NCBI RefSeq assembly: GCF_033100135.1
Contig: NZ_CP136920.1
Coordinates: forward strand, 5,079,001 to 5,143,000
Length of the DNA stretch: 64,000 bases
Direction: 5' to 3'
Origin: Rubellicoccus peritrichatus
GTDB lineage: Bacteria > Verrucomicrobiota > Verrucomicrobiia > Opitutales > Cerasicoccaceae
Shown: positions 49,354 through 58,787 of the stretch, piece after piece
Layout of the letters: the number at the start of each line of letters is the position of its first letter
Numbering within the stretch: position 1 is the stretch's first letter
The notes under the pieces: model-generated
Told to the model about the DNA's origin: nothing
Seen by the model: only the letters and a program-made list of their open reading frames with translations
The model's database searches: none
Translations under genes and position numbers: made by a program

Positions 49354-49370
49354 TTTAGCAAGATGCTAAA
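49354..49370. promoter_or_regulatory. Inverted repeat TTTAGCA-AGA-TGCTAAA upstream of the PEP-CTERM gene
   Basis: A perfect 7-bp inverted repeat with a 3-base spacer, about 106 bases upstream of the start codon. A candidate promoter (TTGCTA, 16 bases, TATTAT on the minus strand) overlaps it. The ATGCTAAA half-site recurs upstream of the GH2 and GH172 genes, suggesting one LacI-type regulator for all three. Confidence 0.45.
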
Positions 49371-49485
49371 TTGAAGCACAGAGGGTGACTTTTTGAATCA
49401 CATTCTTCTGGCATACTATAGCAGCACTATAAAGCTCCCAAATCCGTACATGGATCGATGCGCCGCCTCACTGCGAGAGCCCCCA

Positions 49486-50631
49486 TCAATCATCTCCTTC
49501 TCTCCAGGATGCAGGAGATTGTTTTTTAATCCGCTGGAACACCTTATTAAACCGATTGCGATCCGTAAAACCGCATATTTTTGCCACACGCGAAAGGCTC
49601 ATGTCCGGCTCTGCCCGTAGAAGTTCCGCAGCACGATCGACACGCACTTGACAAAGGTAAGCATAAGGCCCCATCGAGAAACAATCGCGAAAATGGCGGG
49701 CCAAAGTTGCAGGAGCAATTGAGATTGCCTCTGCAATAATGGCAGCATTGATGGGCTCGTGTGCATGCTTTCGAATAAAGTCTATGGCTCGGGCAACCGT
49801 ACGATCCTCAATCAGCTCAATGTTCGTTGAATCCTTTTCAACAACACCAATCGCAGGTATGCGACGGATCAATGGCTCGACACGCTCTCCTCTCATCAAA
49901 CGATCAAGAAGCTCTGCAACAGCATAACAACAACTCTCCTCATCTGGGTCTACATAACTGAGTGAAGGTGATACCTGAGAATAAGCAGTCGGTTCCTGAA
50001 TGACAGATATCGGAGCGACATCCAATGGGATACTAAGATCAGCCTCCTCCAGCACATTATAAACGGTACGCGCCTGTGAACTATCCGATAGCAGTAGCCC
50101 CGATGGCAATGGACGTTCCTTCATCCATCGCACCATCTTTGAGAATTCATCCTCAGGCAGATTGAGCGAAGGCATATGATAAATTTCCCAAGTCACCTGG
50201 TGTTGGCGAAGCGTTTCAATAAAACCGGCAATTCTCTCTTTGATTAACCAACCATACTCAGTATCAATAATGATGAAGTGCTTGAACCCTAATTCCAATA
50301 AATGCTCAACGGCCATATTGCCCATGACACGGTCATCACGCAAGACACTCGGCACTCCAGGATTTTCAAGCCAGGAAGAGTTATTAACGACCGGAAATGA
50401 AGCTCGTTGCGCTGCAGCACGAATTTCAGGGCTAGTTATCCGAATGATAGCGCCGTCACAACCAACGTCTTCCAAAGCATGAAGTATATCAACGGAAACA
50501 ACGGTGCTGGCAATCATTTCCCATGGGCTATGATTCCTCGAATATTCAAGTAAGGTTTGATTAAATATGGATTGACCGGGTTGAGCGACCTCGAACCCCA
50601 TCATGGCGATTCGCTTCGGCTTATGATTCAA
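49486..50631 (-). CDS. XylR-like transcriptional regulator (sugar-binding domain + AraC HTH)
   Basis: The 381-residue protein joins a LacI-type sugar-binding domain (about residues 5-265; RDDRVMGNMAVEHLLELGFK, LLLSDSSQARTVYNVL) to a C-terminal AraC DNA-binding domain (about 280-380; INAAIIAEAISIAPATLARH and SLSRVAKICGFTDRNRFNKV). This is the architecture of XylR of E. coli. The start is a TTG at 50631, supported by a GGAAAGGA ribosome-binding site 7 bases upstream (50639-50646). It lies between the PEP-CTERM gene and the giant lyase-like gene. Confidence 0.9.
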   Translation of the reverse strand: MNHKPKRIAMMGFEVAQPGQSIFNQTLLEYSRNHSPWEMIASTVVSVDILHALEDVGCDGAIIRITSPEIRAAAQRASFPVVNNSSWLENPGVPSVLRDDRVMGNMAVEHLLELGFKHFIIIDTEYGWLIKERIAGFIETLRQHQVTWEIYHMPSLNLPEDEFSKMVRWMKERPLPSGLLLSDSSQARTVYNVLEEADLSIPLDVAPISVIQEPTAYSQVSPSLSYVDPDEESCCYAVAELLDRLMRGERVEPLIRRIPAIGVVEKDSTNIELIEDRTVARAIDFIRKHAHEPINAAIIAEAISIAPATLARHFRDCFSMGPYAYLCQVRVDRAAELLRAEPDMSLSRVAKICGFTDRNRFNKVFQRIKKQSPASWREGDD

Positions 50632-50782
50632 TGTCCATTCCTTTCCAAAGCTTTTACTATACGATACTCAGACGTAATTTTCAATTTTTTGAATGAGCTA
50701 CTAAAATGACCAGGACCGGAAAGATATAACGCAAAGGATTTCTTGCGATATCAATCCGGCCCATGGGCATTGGATTATAAGT

Positions 50783-53700
50783 TTAATTCGACGTCGCTGT
50801 CACCGTTGTCTTACCAGGATTCAAATTATTGTAATCTACTTGAACGGTTCCGGAACCACCGTAAGCAGTAATTCGATTATTGTTAATGAGAGTGTTGATT
50901 GAAGAAACGCGGTTTCCATTAATGATCAAGGTGCCTGTTGTAATATCCATATCACTGTAATCATTAATTGAGAAGTAATTACAGGAGATCGTACCGCCAT
51001 GCAGATCCAGATGCCCAATGGCAGAAGCAATATTGTAACGCCCGATCTTGAAGTTTGTCGCAACATTGACCGTCCCTCCAGTCATTGACATCGTCCCCTT
51101 TCCAGATACGGCAACAGCCATTTCACTTCCGGCCGTAACTGTGCCCGCAGACAAGTTCAAAGTGCCATGTGCCGTCCCATATTGACCAATAAAAAACACA
51201 TTTGATGTCGTCACGGTTCCGCCGGATACATCCATGCTTATTCCCGTTTTCCCATCATGACGTGCCAAAATGAAATCTTTTGCCAAGGCATCAACACCAT
51301 TGGAGACATTAACATAATCGCCAGTTGTATTGACCCAGGCATCATCAATAATTCTCGGCGCAAAATCCTGATTCCAATTATCTCCTGAACTCCATAGCGA
51401 ATCAGAGGCATCATCATTCCATACGAGTGTCGTCGCTGGAACTTGCGGACCTCTCACAAACGTAAAATCCGTCCGTCCATTAGTAACACTCATATTATAA
51501 GTATCCGTTTGAGATCCGATTTGAACAGTAAGCTGGTTTCCATTCCAACTTGTTACCGGCAGTGAATCACCGACATTAAATGCGTAAATCAAGACCTTGA
51601 AATTTGGCGTACTGGCAGTATTAGCTTCAACAACCAGAGCCGGCCAGTTATCCACTTCATTACGAGGCTCAATACGATTCAGAATGTAGCCCGACGTCCC
51701 GGTGTAGCCATCGTTCTGCAAGACACGAACCAGCAGACGGCGATTACCAGCGGCAGTCGGTTCTTTAAGGACAATGTCATTACGGTAATCTGAATTCACA
51801 AAGTTAACATCTGTATAATCAATCTCCAAGTCATCAGGAATCTGCATCTGCCACTTATAGTTGTGGCTTTGCCCATCACTCAATGCCACATCATCAATGA
51901 TCAGGGCGTAAGGCGACACTCCCCTAACTAAACTCGCCTTACGATAAATGTAACTCATGGGAAGCCAAGGTCGCTTCACCATACGTTCGACAAAGGGGAA
52001 CGTATGCCACGAAGCATAATCGTAGAAACGTATATCGTGAAACGGTTCAGTTCCCGGCGTATAACGAAAATCATTGAGCGTTTCCTCAACCATGGTCCAA
52101 CCATTATTAAGATTACTATCAGGTGCTCCCATGACATTGGCATTCCAGTTATACTCCCATGTATATGCGTAAGTGGCATCACCAGTTACACTCGTGATGT
52201 CTGACTGATCACTGAAGTCGATGACCGAACCAGGCTGACGTGCTTTCACACCATCCTTGGAGTTCACCTGAACGCCCTTATCATCAATCAAAATACATGA
52301 ATGGTATTTCATCTCATGAGGATTTCCGGTTGGACCACCATTAACCTCAGTACGATAACAACCCCACACACGGCCTAATGCACTTAAATTGAAATTTAAG
52401 CGGTCAGCATTGGTATGTCCCCCAAAATCCTGACGACAATGAAACTCCAGGGACATCGCATTCTCGGTGGTGTCACTACGTGTATGCATCAAGCCACGAT
52501 CACCGGCAAAGTAAGTCAATGGGACAATAGACGAATCCCAGTTGCTGGTATCCGCAATATCAGAGCAAAAAATAGCTGCAACCAATAGCGGATTATCATA
52601 ACCGCGTGGTTCCAAAGGTCGATAATCATAGTCATCTCCAATGTAATTCCGCCATACAAAATCCACTTCAGGACTATTTGGAAAAGCCCATTTTAAACCA
52701 ATCACATCCTGTGCATTGGGTTTCCAGAACAGAGCATTAATCGGGTCTGGCTTTCTTCCACTTCCCGCTAGCGAATCATAGCCACTGAATGCATAACCAA
52801 ATGGCTGTATCAGCGCTGGAAGAAACTTCTCCGCATAAGCGCGAAGGTGAGGATGTCCCAGATAACTTTGGCCACGTTTTGCAAAAGCAATCAGGCTTGT
52901 CGCAAAAACATAGTTCTTACCAAGCCCTTCATAACCAGCTCCAGTTGGATACCAGCCATAAGTCAGGAAGTTGTAAGTTGCACGAACAGCCCCCTCATAA
53001 GCAATCGCATCCAGCTGCGGACTTTCACCTTCGATTGCCATGTATGTCAATGGATAGAAAGAATTCAGAGTAGTCCAGTTACTCGTCGAAGCATAAGCCT
53101 CTTCATAGGTTCCATAATGAATGTAACCTTCCAAATGATCAGCAAGCTCTTGAACAACTGTCGAACGCTGCGCAGACGTCATCTGATTGTAAGCCATATC
53201 ATAGGCATAAGCCAAATGTACATAGCATTGAAAGTCATTGCCATAGACATCCAGCTCTGGAGCACAATTGGCAATTGCTGTCCCAACCTCAGCCAGAACA
53301 GTAGTATTGTCATCTATAAGTGCATCAAAAGCCCGAATAGCCATCATACCACAGAGCAATATGCGTCTCGTGGCATCAGTGCCCGCAAGCGGATCCGAGG
53401 CCCCAGAAACAAGGTCATCGTAGGTACTCTTAATATTAAAAAGACCTGGATTACTGATACGGGCACGCCCTTGACTATCGAGAGCATATGGTGCTGATCG
53501 ACAGTATTTACCAGTGCTACAGCCGCCATCGTAGCCTAGTTCCATCAAGGTCATATATGCATCAATCTGTGCACTGACTTCCTGCCCGGAATTTGTATTT
53601 TGAAGACGTGACTTGATATCAGCAACATCACTCTGATTAAAGAAAATCCGTGGGTGCACCCCGCTCGCTGGGGCTGGAGTGATCGTCCTTACATCAGTAA

Positions 53701-54772
53701 AATCATAATTAACCGTCATGGTTCCAAGGTCATTGATATCAAAAGCCTTTGTAGTGAATGACCAAACCGGACCAGTAGAAATAACCTGATTGGATCCATC
53801 CAACTCATCCACTCTCCAGTAGTATACAGAATCCCGGTCAAGGTTGCTTAAATCAGCCGAAGGACCATTCGAAGTTCCCAGATATTCAGGCGATGACACG
53901 GTAGCATTTTGAACAGCTGAAAATGTCGTGCCGATATATACATCGAATGAAGCGCCAGAGCCAGCAGACCAACTCAAGTCAGAGAGAATTGAAATCTCTT
54001 GAGCACCGTTGGCAGGTACTGGATTCGATACCGTAGAACTGACTGTCGCCGTTGTTGTAACTGTCGTCTTGCCTGCATTCGTGACATTATAATCGACATC
54101 CACTGTGCCGCTACCACCAGCTGCGGTAATTCGTCCGGCAGCAACATGGCTATTCACATTTGAAGACTCGTTACCATCAATGATCAGGACACCACCATTC
54201 GCAAAATCCAAACTACTATAGGTGTTCATTCCAAAACTCAGACAGTTAATACTACCACCATGAAGCGTAACCTGTCCAACGGCAGTTGCATTGGAGTATC
54301 TACCGATTTTAAAACTTGTCGCCACATTGATGGTGCCACCAGTCATAACCAGACTCCCAGCTCCGGTAACAGCAATCGCCAGTTCCGTCCCTGCATTAAT
54401 CGTTCCTCCTGACATCAACAAAGTACCATTCGAACCGGCATACTGGCCAACAAAAAGCACGTTGCCAGTGGTCAGAGTTCCACCTGTCATCTCCAGAGTA
54501 ATACCCGTCGCGCCGGAATGCCGCGCCACAATCAATTGAAATGCTTCCGCTGTCGTATTAGCATCAATTTGTGCAAAATCGCCTGCGGTATTTAGCCAAG
54601 CACTGTTAGCCAAATCAGGAATTGTATCACCTGACCAATTCTGCGCCGTACTCCAAAGGTCATTACTGCCTCCAGAGTCCCAGATTGCTGCATTGAGATT
54701 ATTTAGAGTTAGAAGGATTAGGACAAGGGATGTGGCAATGGATATGTTAATGCGGGGTATATTAATGAACAT
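50783..54772 (-). CDS. Giant secreted heparinase II/III-like protein flanked by two beta-solenoid modules
   Basis: With the ATG at 54772 the protein has 1329 residues and a signal peptide (SIATSLVLILLTLNNLNA). Order: solenoid module N (about 29-242), a fibronectin-III-like domain (about 250-343; YYWRVDELDG, VWSFTTKAF), an alpha-barrel plus beta domain of the heparinase II/III/alginate-lyase type (about 355-1100), and solenoid module C (1116-1329), clearly a copy of module N. In the lyase part HPRIFFNQSDVADIKSRL is the usual entry, and GGHTNADRLNFNL (near 780) holds the family's conserved His/Asp. No PEP-CTERM end is present. It would attack an acidic polysaccharide outside the cell. Start at 54838 is possible but hides the signal peptide. 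Confidence 0.8.
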   Translation of the reverse strand: MFINIPRINISIATSLVLILLTLNNLNAAIWDSGGSNDLWSTAQNWSGDTIPDLANSAWLNTAGDFAQIDANTTAEAFQLIVARHSGATGITLEMTGGTLTTGNVLFVGQYAGSNGTLLMSGGTINAGTELAIAVTGAGSLVMTGGTINVATSFKIGRYSNATAVGQVTLHGGSINCLSFGMNTYSSLDFANGGVLIIDGNESSNVNSHVAAGRITAAGGSGTVDVDYNVTNAGKTTVTTTATVSSTVSNPVPANGAQEISILSDLSWSAGSGASFDVYIGTTFSAVQNATVSSPEYLGTSNGPSADLSNLDRDSVYYWRVDELDGSNQVISTGPVWSFTTKAFDINDLGTMTVNYDFTDVRTITPAPASGVHPRIFFNQSDVADIKSRLQNTNSGQEVSAQIDAYMTLMELGYDGGCSTGKYCRSAPYALDSQGRARISNPGLFNIKSTYDDLVSGASDPLAGTDATRRILLCGMMAIRAFDALIDDNTTVLAEVGTAIANCAPELDVYGNDFQCYVHLAYAYDMAYNQMTSAQRSTVVQELADHLEGYIHYGTYEEAYASTSNWTTLNSFYPLTYMAIEGESPQLDAIAYEGAVRATYNFLTYGWYPTGAGYEGLGKNYVFATSLIAFAKRGQSYLGHPHLRAYAEKFLPALIQPFGYAFSGYDSLAGSGRKPDPINALFWKPNAQDVIGLKWAFPNSPEVDFVWRNYIGDDYDYRPLEPRGYDNPLLVAAIFCSDIADTSNWDSSIVPLTYFAGDRGLMHTRSDTTENAMSLEFHCRQDFGGHTNADRLNFNLSALGRVWGCYRTEVNGGPTGNPHEMKYHSCILIDDKGVQVNSKDGVKARQPGSVIDFSDQSDITSVTGDATYAYTWEYNWNANVMGAPDSNLNNGWTMVEETLNDFRYTPGTEPFHDIRFYDYASWHTFPFVERMVKRPWLPMSYIYRKASLVRGVSPYALIIDDVALSDGQSHNYKWQMQIPDDLEIDYTDVNFVNSDYRNDIVLKEPTAAGNRRLLVRVLQNDGYTGTSGYILNRIEPRNEVDNWPALVVEANTASTPNFKVLIYAFNVGDSLPVTSWNGNQLTVQIGSQTDTYNMSVTNGRTDFTFVRGPQVPATTLVWNDDASDSLWSSGDNWNQDFAPRIIDDAWVNTTGDYVNVSNGVDALAKDFILARHDGKTGISMDVSGGTVTTSNVFFIGQYGTAHGTLNLSAGTVTAGSEMAVAVSGKGTMSMTGGTVNVATNFKIGRYNIASAIGHLDLHGGTISCNYFSINDYSDMDITTGTLIINGNRVSSINTLINNNRITAYGGSGTVQVDYNNLNPGKTTVTATSN
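50786..51427 (-). repeat. C-terminal copy of the duplicated solenoid module
   Basis: Encodes the last 214 residues of the lyase-like protein. It aligns along its whole length with the module at 54047-54688: shared landmarks are LWSS/LWST, ARH, TGI, GGT.TT, GQY, NVAT.FKIGRY and GSGTV.VDYN. The copies have drifted, so this is an old duplication within the gene. Confidence 0.8.
54047..54688 (-). repeat. N-terminal copy of the duplicated solenoid module
   Basis: Encodes about residues 29-242 of the lyase-like protein. It contains the NW/DLW opening, repeated MTGGT, MSGGT strands, the FKIGRY element and a GSGTVDVDYN end, each matched in the C-terminal copy. Equal length (214 residues) in both copies suggests the module folds as one unit. 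Confidence 0.8.
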
Positions 54773-55415
<643 letters not shown>

Positions 55416-55444
55416 GTAAAAAAGAAGCGGCAAGAAAAACGAGT

Positions 55445-56326
55445 CTACTCTCCTATGTCAAGCCCTAGAAGTGTTCTTTTTCTTACATTTTCTGAAAGAG
55501 GGACGAAGCCAGCTTTTTCGAGAACAGAGGCCACTTCATCGGATAGTAAAAATGCAATGATCTCACGCTGCTTCGGTAAATCACCTGTCGGAACTGCAAT
55601 ATAGAAAGGCAGTCGCAATGGATAATCTCCATAGTAGATATTCTCTGGGGTAGGACCAAAAGCAAAACTACCAGCTTCCCCAGTTGATATGGAAATCGAT
55701 TTTGTTTCAGAGCCAGAAGCCGGCCGATTGGACACCCCAATTGCTCCAAGATCAGCTGAAATCAGATCTATCAACTCAGAAGAGGAAGTAAGCATGGCAA
55801 CCGATGAACCAATCGATCGGCTCGAAAGAGCCTCAGATTTAAAAAGCTCAGTAACGACACTGCCCTGTGGACTTGAAATGAAGGGTTGAACCGTCCGTGT
55901 CATTAAAGCCCCTCCTGCATCCAGCTGCCCCCAACGATCAATGTGGGGAGATGCATTTAACGCATAGATACGGGCAAGTTCAGGTATACTGAGCTCACTC
56001 AGTGGATTATTCGCATTAAATAGAACAAAGGCGACTTGATAGGCAAATGGAATTAAGCGCAAACGGTCTTCAGGCAGTGGATCACCTTGAGGGATAGCAA
56101 TGAGGCCAATTGTCGCATCCCCATCATGTAGGGCATTAATTGCCGGAAGACTGCCAATAAAATCGAGGCTCAACTCGATTTCCGACTTCTTAGCAAACTC
56201 TTCAAGAGGGCCAATTAGTGGCTCAGACAAGAGATCAGAGCCTACCAAGGCATCCTCGGCACCCTTTTCGGCCCGTAGTCCAATAGCAATTAGAAGAAAT
56301 CCTGTAAGCAAAAGAGGTAGATACAT
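55445..56326 (-). CDS. PstS-like periplasmic binding protein
   Basis: From the ATG at 56326 the protein has 293 residues; a GTG directly before it is also in frame. It has a signal peptide (YLPLLLTGFLLIAIGLRA) and the PBP-like pattern of the phosphate-binding family: VGSDLLSEPLIGPLEEFAKK, then SIPELARIYA, ISSPQGSVVTELFK and DLGAIGVSNRP. The usual phosphate-binding Ser/Gly residues cannot be assigned surely. No pst transport genes are nearby, so it may be a sensor or an orphan binding protein. It lies downstream of the Wzc-like gene in the same direction. Confidence 0.75.
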   Translation of the reverse strand: MYLPLLLTGFLLIAIGLRAEKGAEDALVGSDLLSEPLIGPLEEFAKKSEIELSLDFIGSLPAINALHDGDATIGLIAIPQGDPLPEDRLRLIPFAYQVAFVLFNANNPLSELSIPELARIYALNASPHIDRWGQLDAGGALMTRTVQPFISSPQGSVVTELFKSEALSSRSIGSSVAMLTSSSELIDLISADLGAIGVSNRPASGSETKSISISTGEAGSFAFGPTPENIYYGDYPLRLPFYIAVPTGDLPKQREIIAFLLSDEVASVLEKAGFVPLSENVRKRTLLGLDIGE

Positions 56327-56410
56327 CACAAATCACACAAACATAAAGGCCAGCAGTAGAATGAGTTCAAACACAAACTTGCATTGATAAACATAGATCA
56401 TCCATTAGCC

Positions 56411-58543
56411 CTACTCGACCATGGAAAAGCCTTCTGGTTCCTTATCAACTCCAGACTTGCGAACATTTTTCTTTGTGCCGTAGTAATTATAGTTTGAGGT
56501 GTAGTAGGAATAATCTGCTCCACCCCCGACTGGGACACGGTTTAGGACGACTCCAAGAACCCTTGCCTTGTTCTTGCGCAACAACTCCCGGGCACGAATC
56601 GTCATTGCTTTAGGATTTCGTCGATGCTGGACCACCAGTATGACATCATCAACCACTCCGCCAACAACTGATGCATCGCTAACACCAATGACTGGAGGCG
56701 AATCCAACAGTATTTTGTCATACTGGCTTGAAAGGTCATTCAAAACCTCACGCATGCGCTTGGCCTGGAGTATGGTTAGCTGAAAAGTTCCCTTACCGCT
56801 TGGCATAACGGACAGCCCTGGGATTTTCGTAGACCTGACACATTCGCTGGCAGTCGACGCCCCGCTCATGAGCTCGCTCAGGCCGGGAGATTTCTCACAG
56901 CCTATATGCTGGTGAATGGTCGGACGGCGCAGATCGGAGTCTATTAAAAGGATTCGGTGCCCGGAAAGCGCCATAGCGGTCGCAAGATTGACCAAGGTTG
57001 TTGACTTGCCCTCACCGGGGCCAGCGGACTGAACTGCGAGAATTCCTGCGTCATTTCCATCACTGGCCAAATCAATATTGGTCTGCATGACACGGTATGG
57101 CTCAGCCATTGGTCCGGAGAAATTAGCTTCACTGACCGAAGCATTATCTCGTGGGATCACTCCAAGAATCGGTAAGCCCAACTCCTGTTCAAGATCCTCA
57201 ATCGAACGAAAACTGGTATCAAGTAACTCAACCAGAAGAGCCGTCCCAATCCCGAGGGCACCTCCGGCAACCAATGCAAGCAGCATATTCAAAAGCCAAC
57301 TGGGACGGCCAGGAAAGGCAGTTGGCTCTGCTGGGTTGAGAATTTCGATGCTTTTCTTCGGAGCCTGAAAATCGATTTCCCGCTGCCTCAATGTAAGCTT
57401 CAAGGTCTGATATATTTGCTCCTCTTCTCGAAGAATTTCAACAGCATCTTCAAAAGGCCTCATTATATCCCGGGCTGAGGAAATTTGAGCCGCACGTGCT
57501 GACAAAAGCTGACCTTCCAATTCCTTGACTCGTGCTTGCGACTCAAGCCATCCCATTTCCAAGGACTTGGCATATCCATCAAGCAAATTGTCCAACTGCT
57601 CTTCAATTGTAACCAAATTTCGCTGCCCTGAACGCAATTCCGGATGCGCTTCGCCTAATTGGCTTCTAAGTCGCTCCTGTTGTTGCTGGGCCAACAAATA
57701 AGCCTGGAGAAGACTTTGAATATTCTGATCCAAAATGAGCTCCGAATTCACCAGATTGATCCGTTCCTCCCTTGGAATAGCCGCAAAATTCTCCCATCGG
57801 GATTTTCGCCCGATCGCCTCAACACGAAGCGAAATGAGCGTTCGCTCGAGTGCTCGAAGATTTTCAATATCCTGGCTAAGCGCCTCAACACTGATATCCA
57901 CGCCCGAAACCCCCAGCTCGGACCTCAATGCCTCAACAGTGTCTCTTTGTTCAGCAACAGTCTGTTCCTGCTGGGACAACTCGGACTTGAGCCGCTCAAT
58001 GCCCTCCATCTGGTCGGATACAGCAAAAGCTACGCGATCCTCCGCATATATTTGTGCAATCGCGTTTGCAACCGCTGCAGCAAGCTGAGGATCCTCACGA
58101 GCCCAGACGCCAATATCAATCAATGTTGTTCCCGGTTTCGCACTTTCGATGTCCAGCATCTTGTAACGCAGAATGCGATAAGCCATCTCCAGGGTCAGCG
58201 TCTCTCCCTCTGCAAATACATTGCCCAACTCCTGACGCAAATCCAGTGCCTCAATTACCTGATAGAGAATTTGTTTGCTGCGTAAAATCTCCAACTGCTC
58301 CTGTGTAAAATAAGGGTCGTAGAAGCCGGAACTTTCCGCCTGAAAAAGAGCCACCTTCTCCTCAGGCTTCTGAACACGAATCATCGCCGTGGAAAGATAC
58401 CATCTCGGCATGAAGGCCGTAACGATGGCAGCGGTAACCAAAACAAGCAGCATCAACGTGGCGATGAGCGACTTGCGTGCACTTAATACACTGAGAATTT
58501 GTCCGAGCGAGAGCCCGTCTGCGACCGAGGAGGAAGACACCAT
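56411..58543 (-). CDS. Wzc-type exopolysaccharide chain-length protein and tyrosine autokinase
   Basis: The 710-residue protein has an N-terminal Wzz domain between two membrane helices (about 27-50 and 425-447), a long periplasmic coiled coil (about 200-370), and a cytoplasmic BY-kinase domain. The kinase shows Walker A GPGEGKST (near 503), Walker A' LLIDSDLRRP and Walker B KILLDSPPV. The C-terminus has a tyrosine cluster (DYSYYTSNYNYYG) that would be autophosphorylated. It controls capsule or exopolysaccharide polymer length. No glycosyltransferase cluster is adjacent, but exosortase/PEP-CTERM systems are often tied to exopolysaccharide genes. Confidence 0.92.
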   Translation of the reverse strand: MVSSSSVADGLSLGQILSVLSARKSLIATLMLLVLVTAAIVTAFMPRWYLSTAMIRVQKPEEKVALFQAESSGFYDPYFTQEQLEILRSKQILYQVIEALDLRQELGNVFAEGETLTLEMAYRILRYKMLDIESAKPGTTLIDIGVWAREDPQLAAAVANAIAQIYAEDRVAFAVSDQMEGIERLKSELSQQEQTVAEQRDTVEALRSELGVSGVDISVEALSQDIENLRALERTLISLRVEAIGRKSRWENFAAIPREERINLVNSELILDQNIQSLLQAYLLAQQQQERLRSQLGEAHPELRSGQRNLVTIEEQLDNLLDGYAKSLEMGWLESQARVKELEGQLLSARAAQISSARDIMRPFEDAVEILREEEQIYQTLKLTLRQREIDFQAPKKSIEILNPAEPTAFPGRPSWLLNMLLALVAGGALGIGTALLVELLDTSFRSIEDLEQELGLPILGVIPRDNASVSEANFSGPMAEPYRVMQTNIDLASDGNDAGILAVQSAGPGEGKSTTLVNLATAMALSGHRILLIDSDLRRPTIHQHIGCEKSPGLSELMSGASTASECVRSTKIPGLSVMPSGKGTFQLTILQAKRMREVLNDLSSQYDKILLDSPPVIGVSDASVVGGVVDDVILVVQHRRNPKAMTIRARELLRKNKARVLGVVLNRVPVGGGADYSYYTSNYNYYGTKKNVRKSGVDKEPEGFSMVE

Positions 58544-58787
58544 GCTAATAGCTTAGAGCAAAACCAATACATCTAGCCCAGCTCATCGCAGTAGGCAAGC
58601 GCAGTATTCAAAACCGGATTTAGTAGAGTAATGCCAACTGGCAGTTGCTTGACTTAGGCTTCTCAAAGCCGTTTGTTCGTTCGCTTTAGACTAAACTCTT
58701 GTTACCAGTTTTTTTGAAGTCGTGCAAAAAGGCCAAGAAACTTTAGCCCTAAAACAGAAACACACCTTTTAACCAAAATCATTCATT

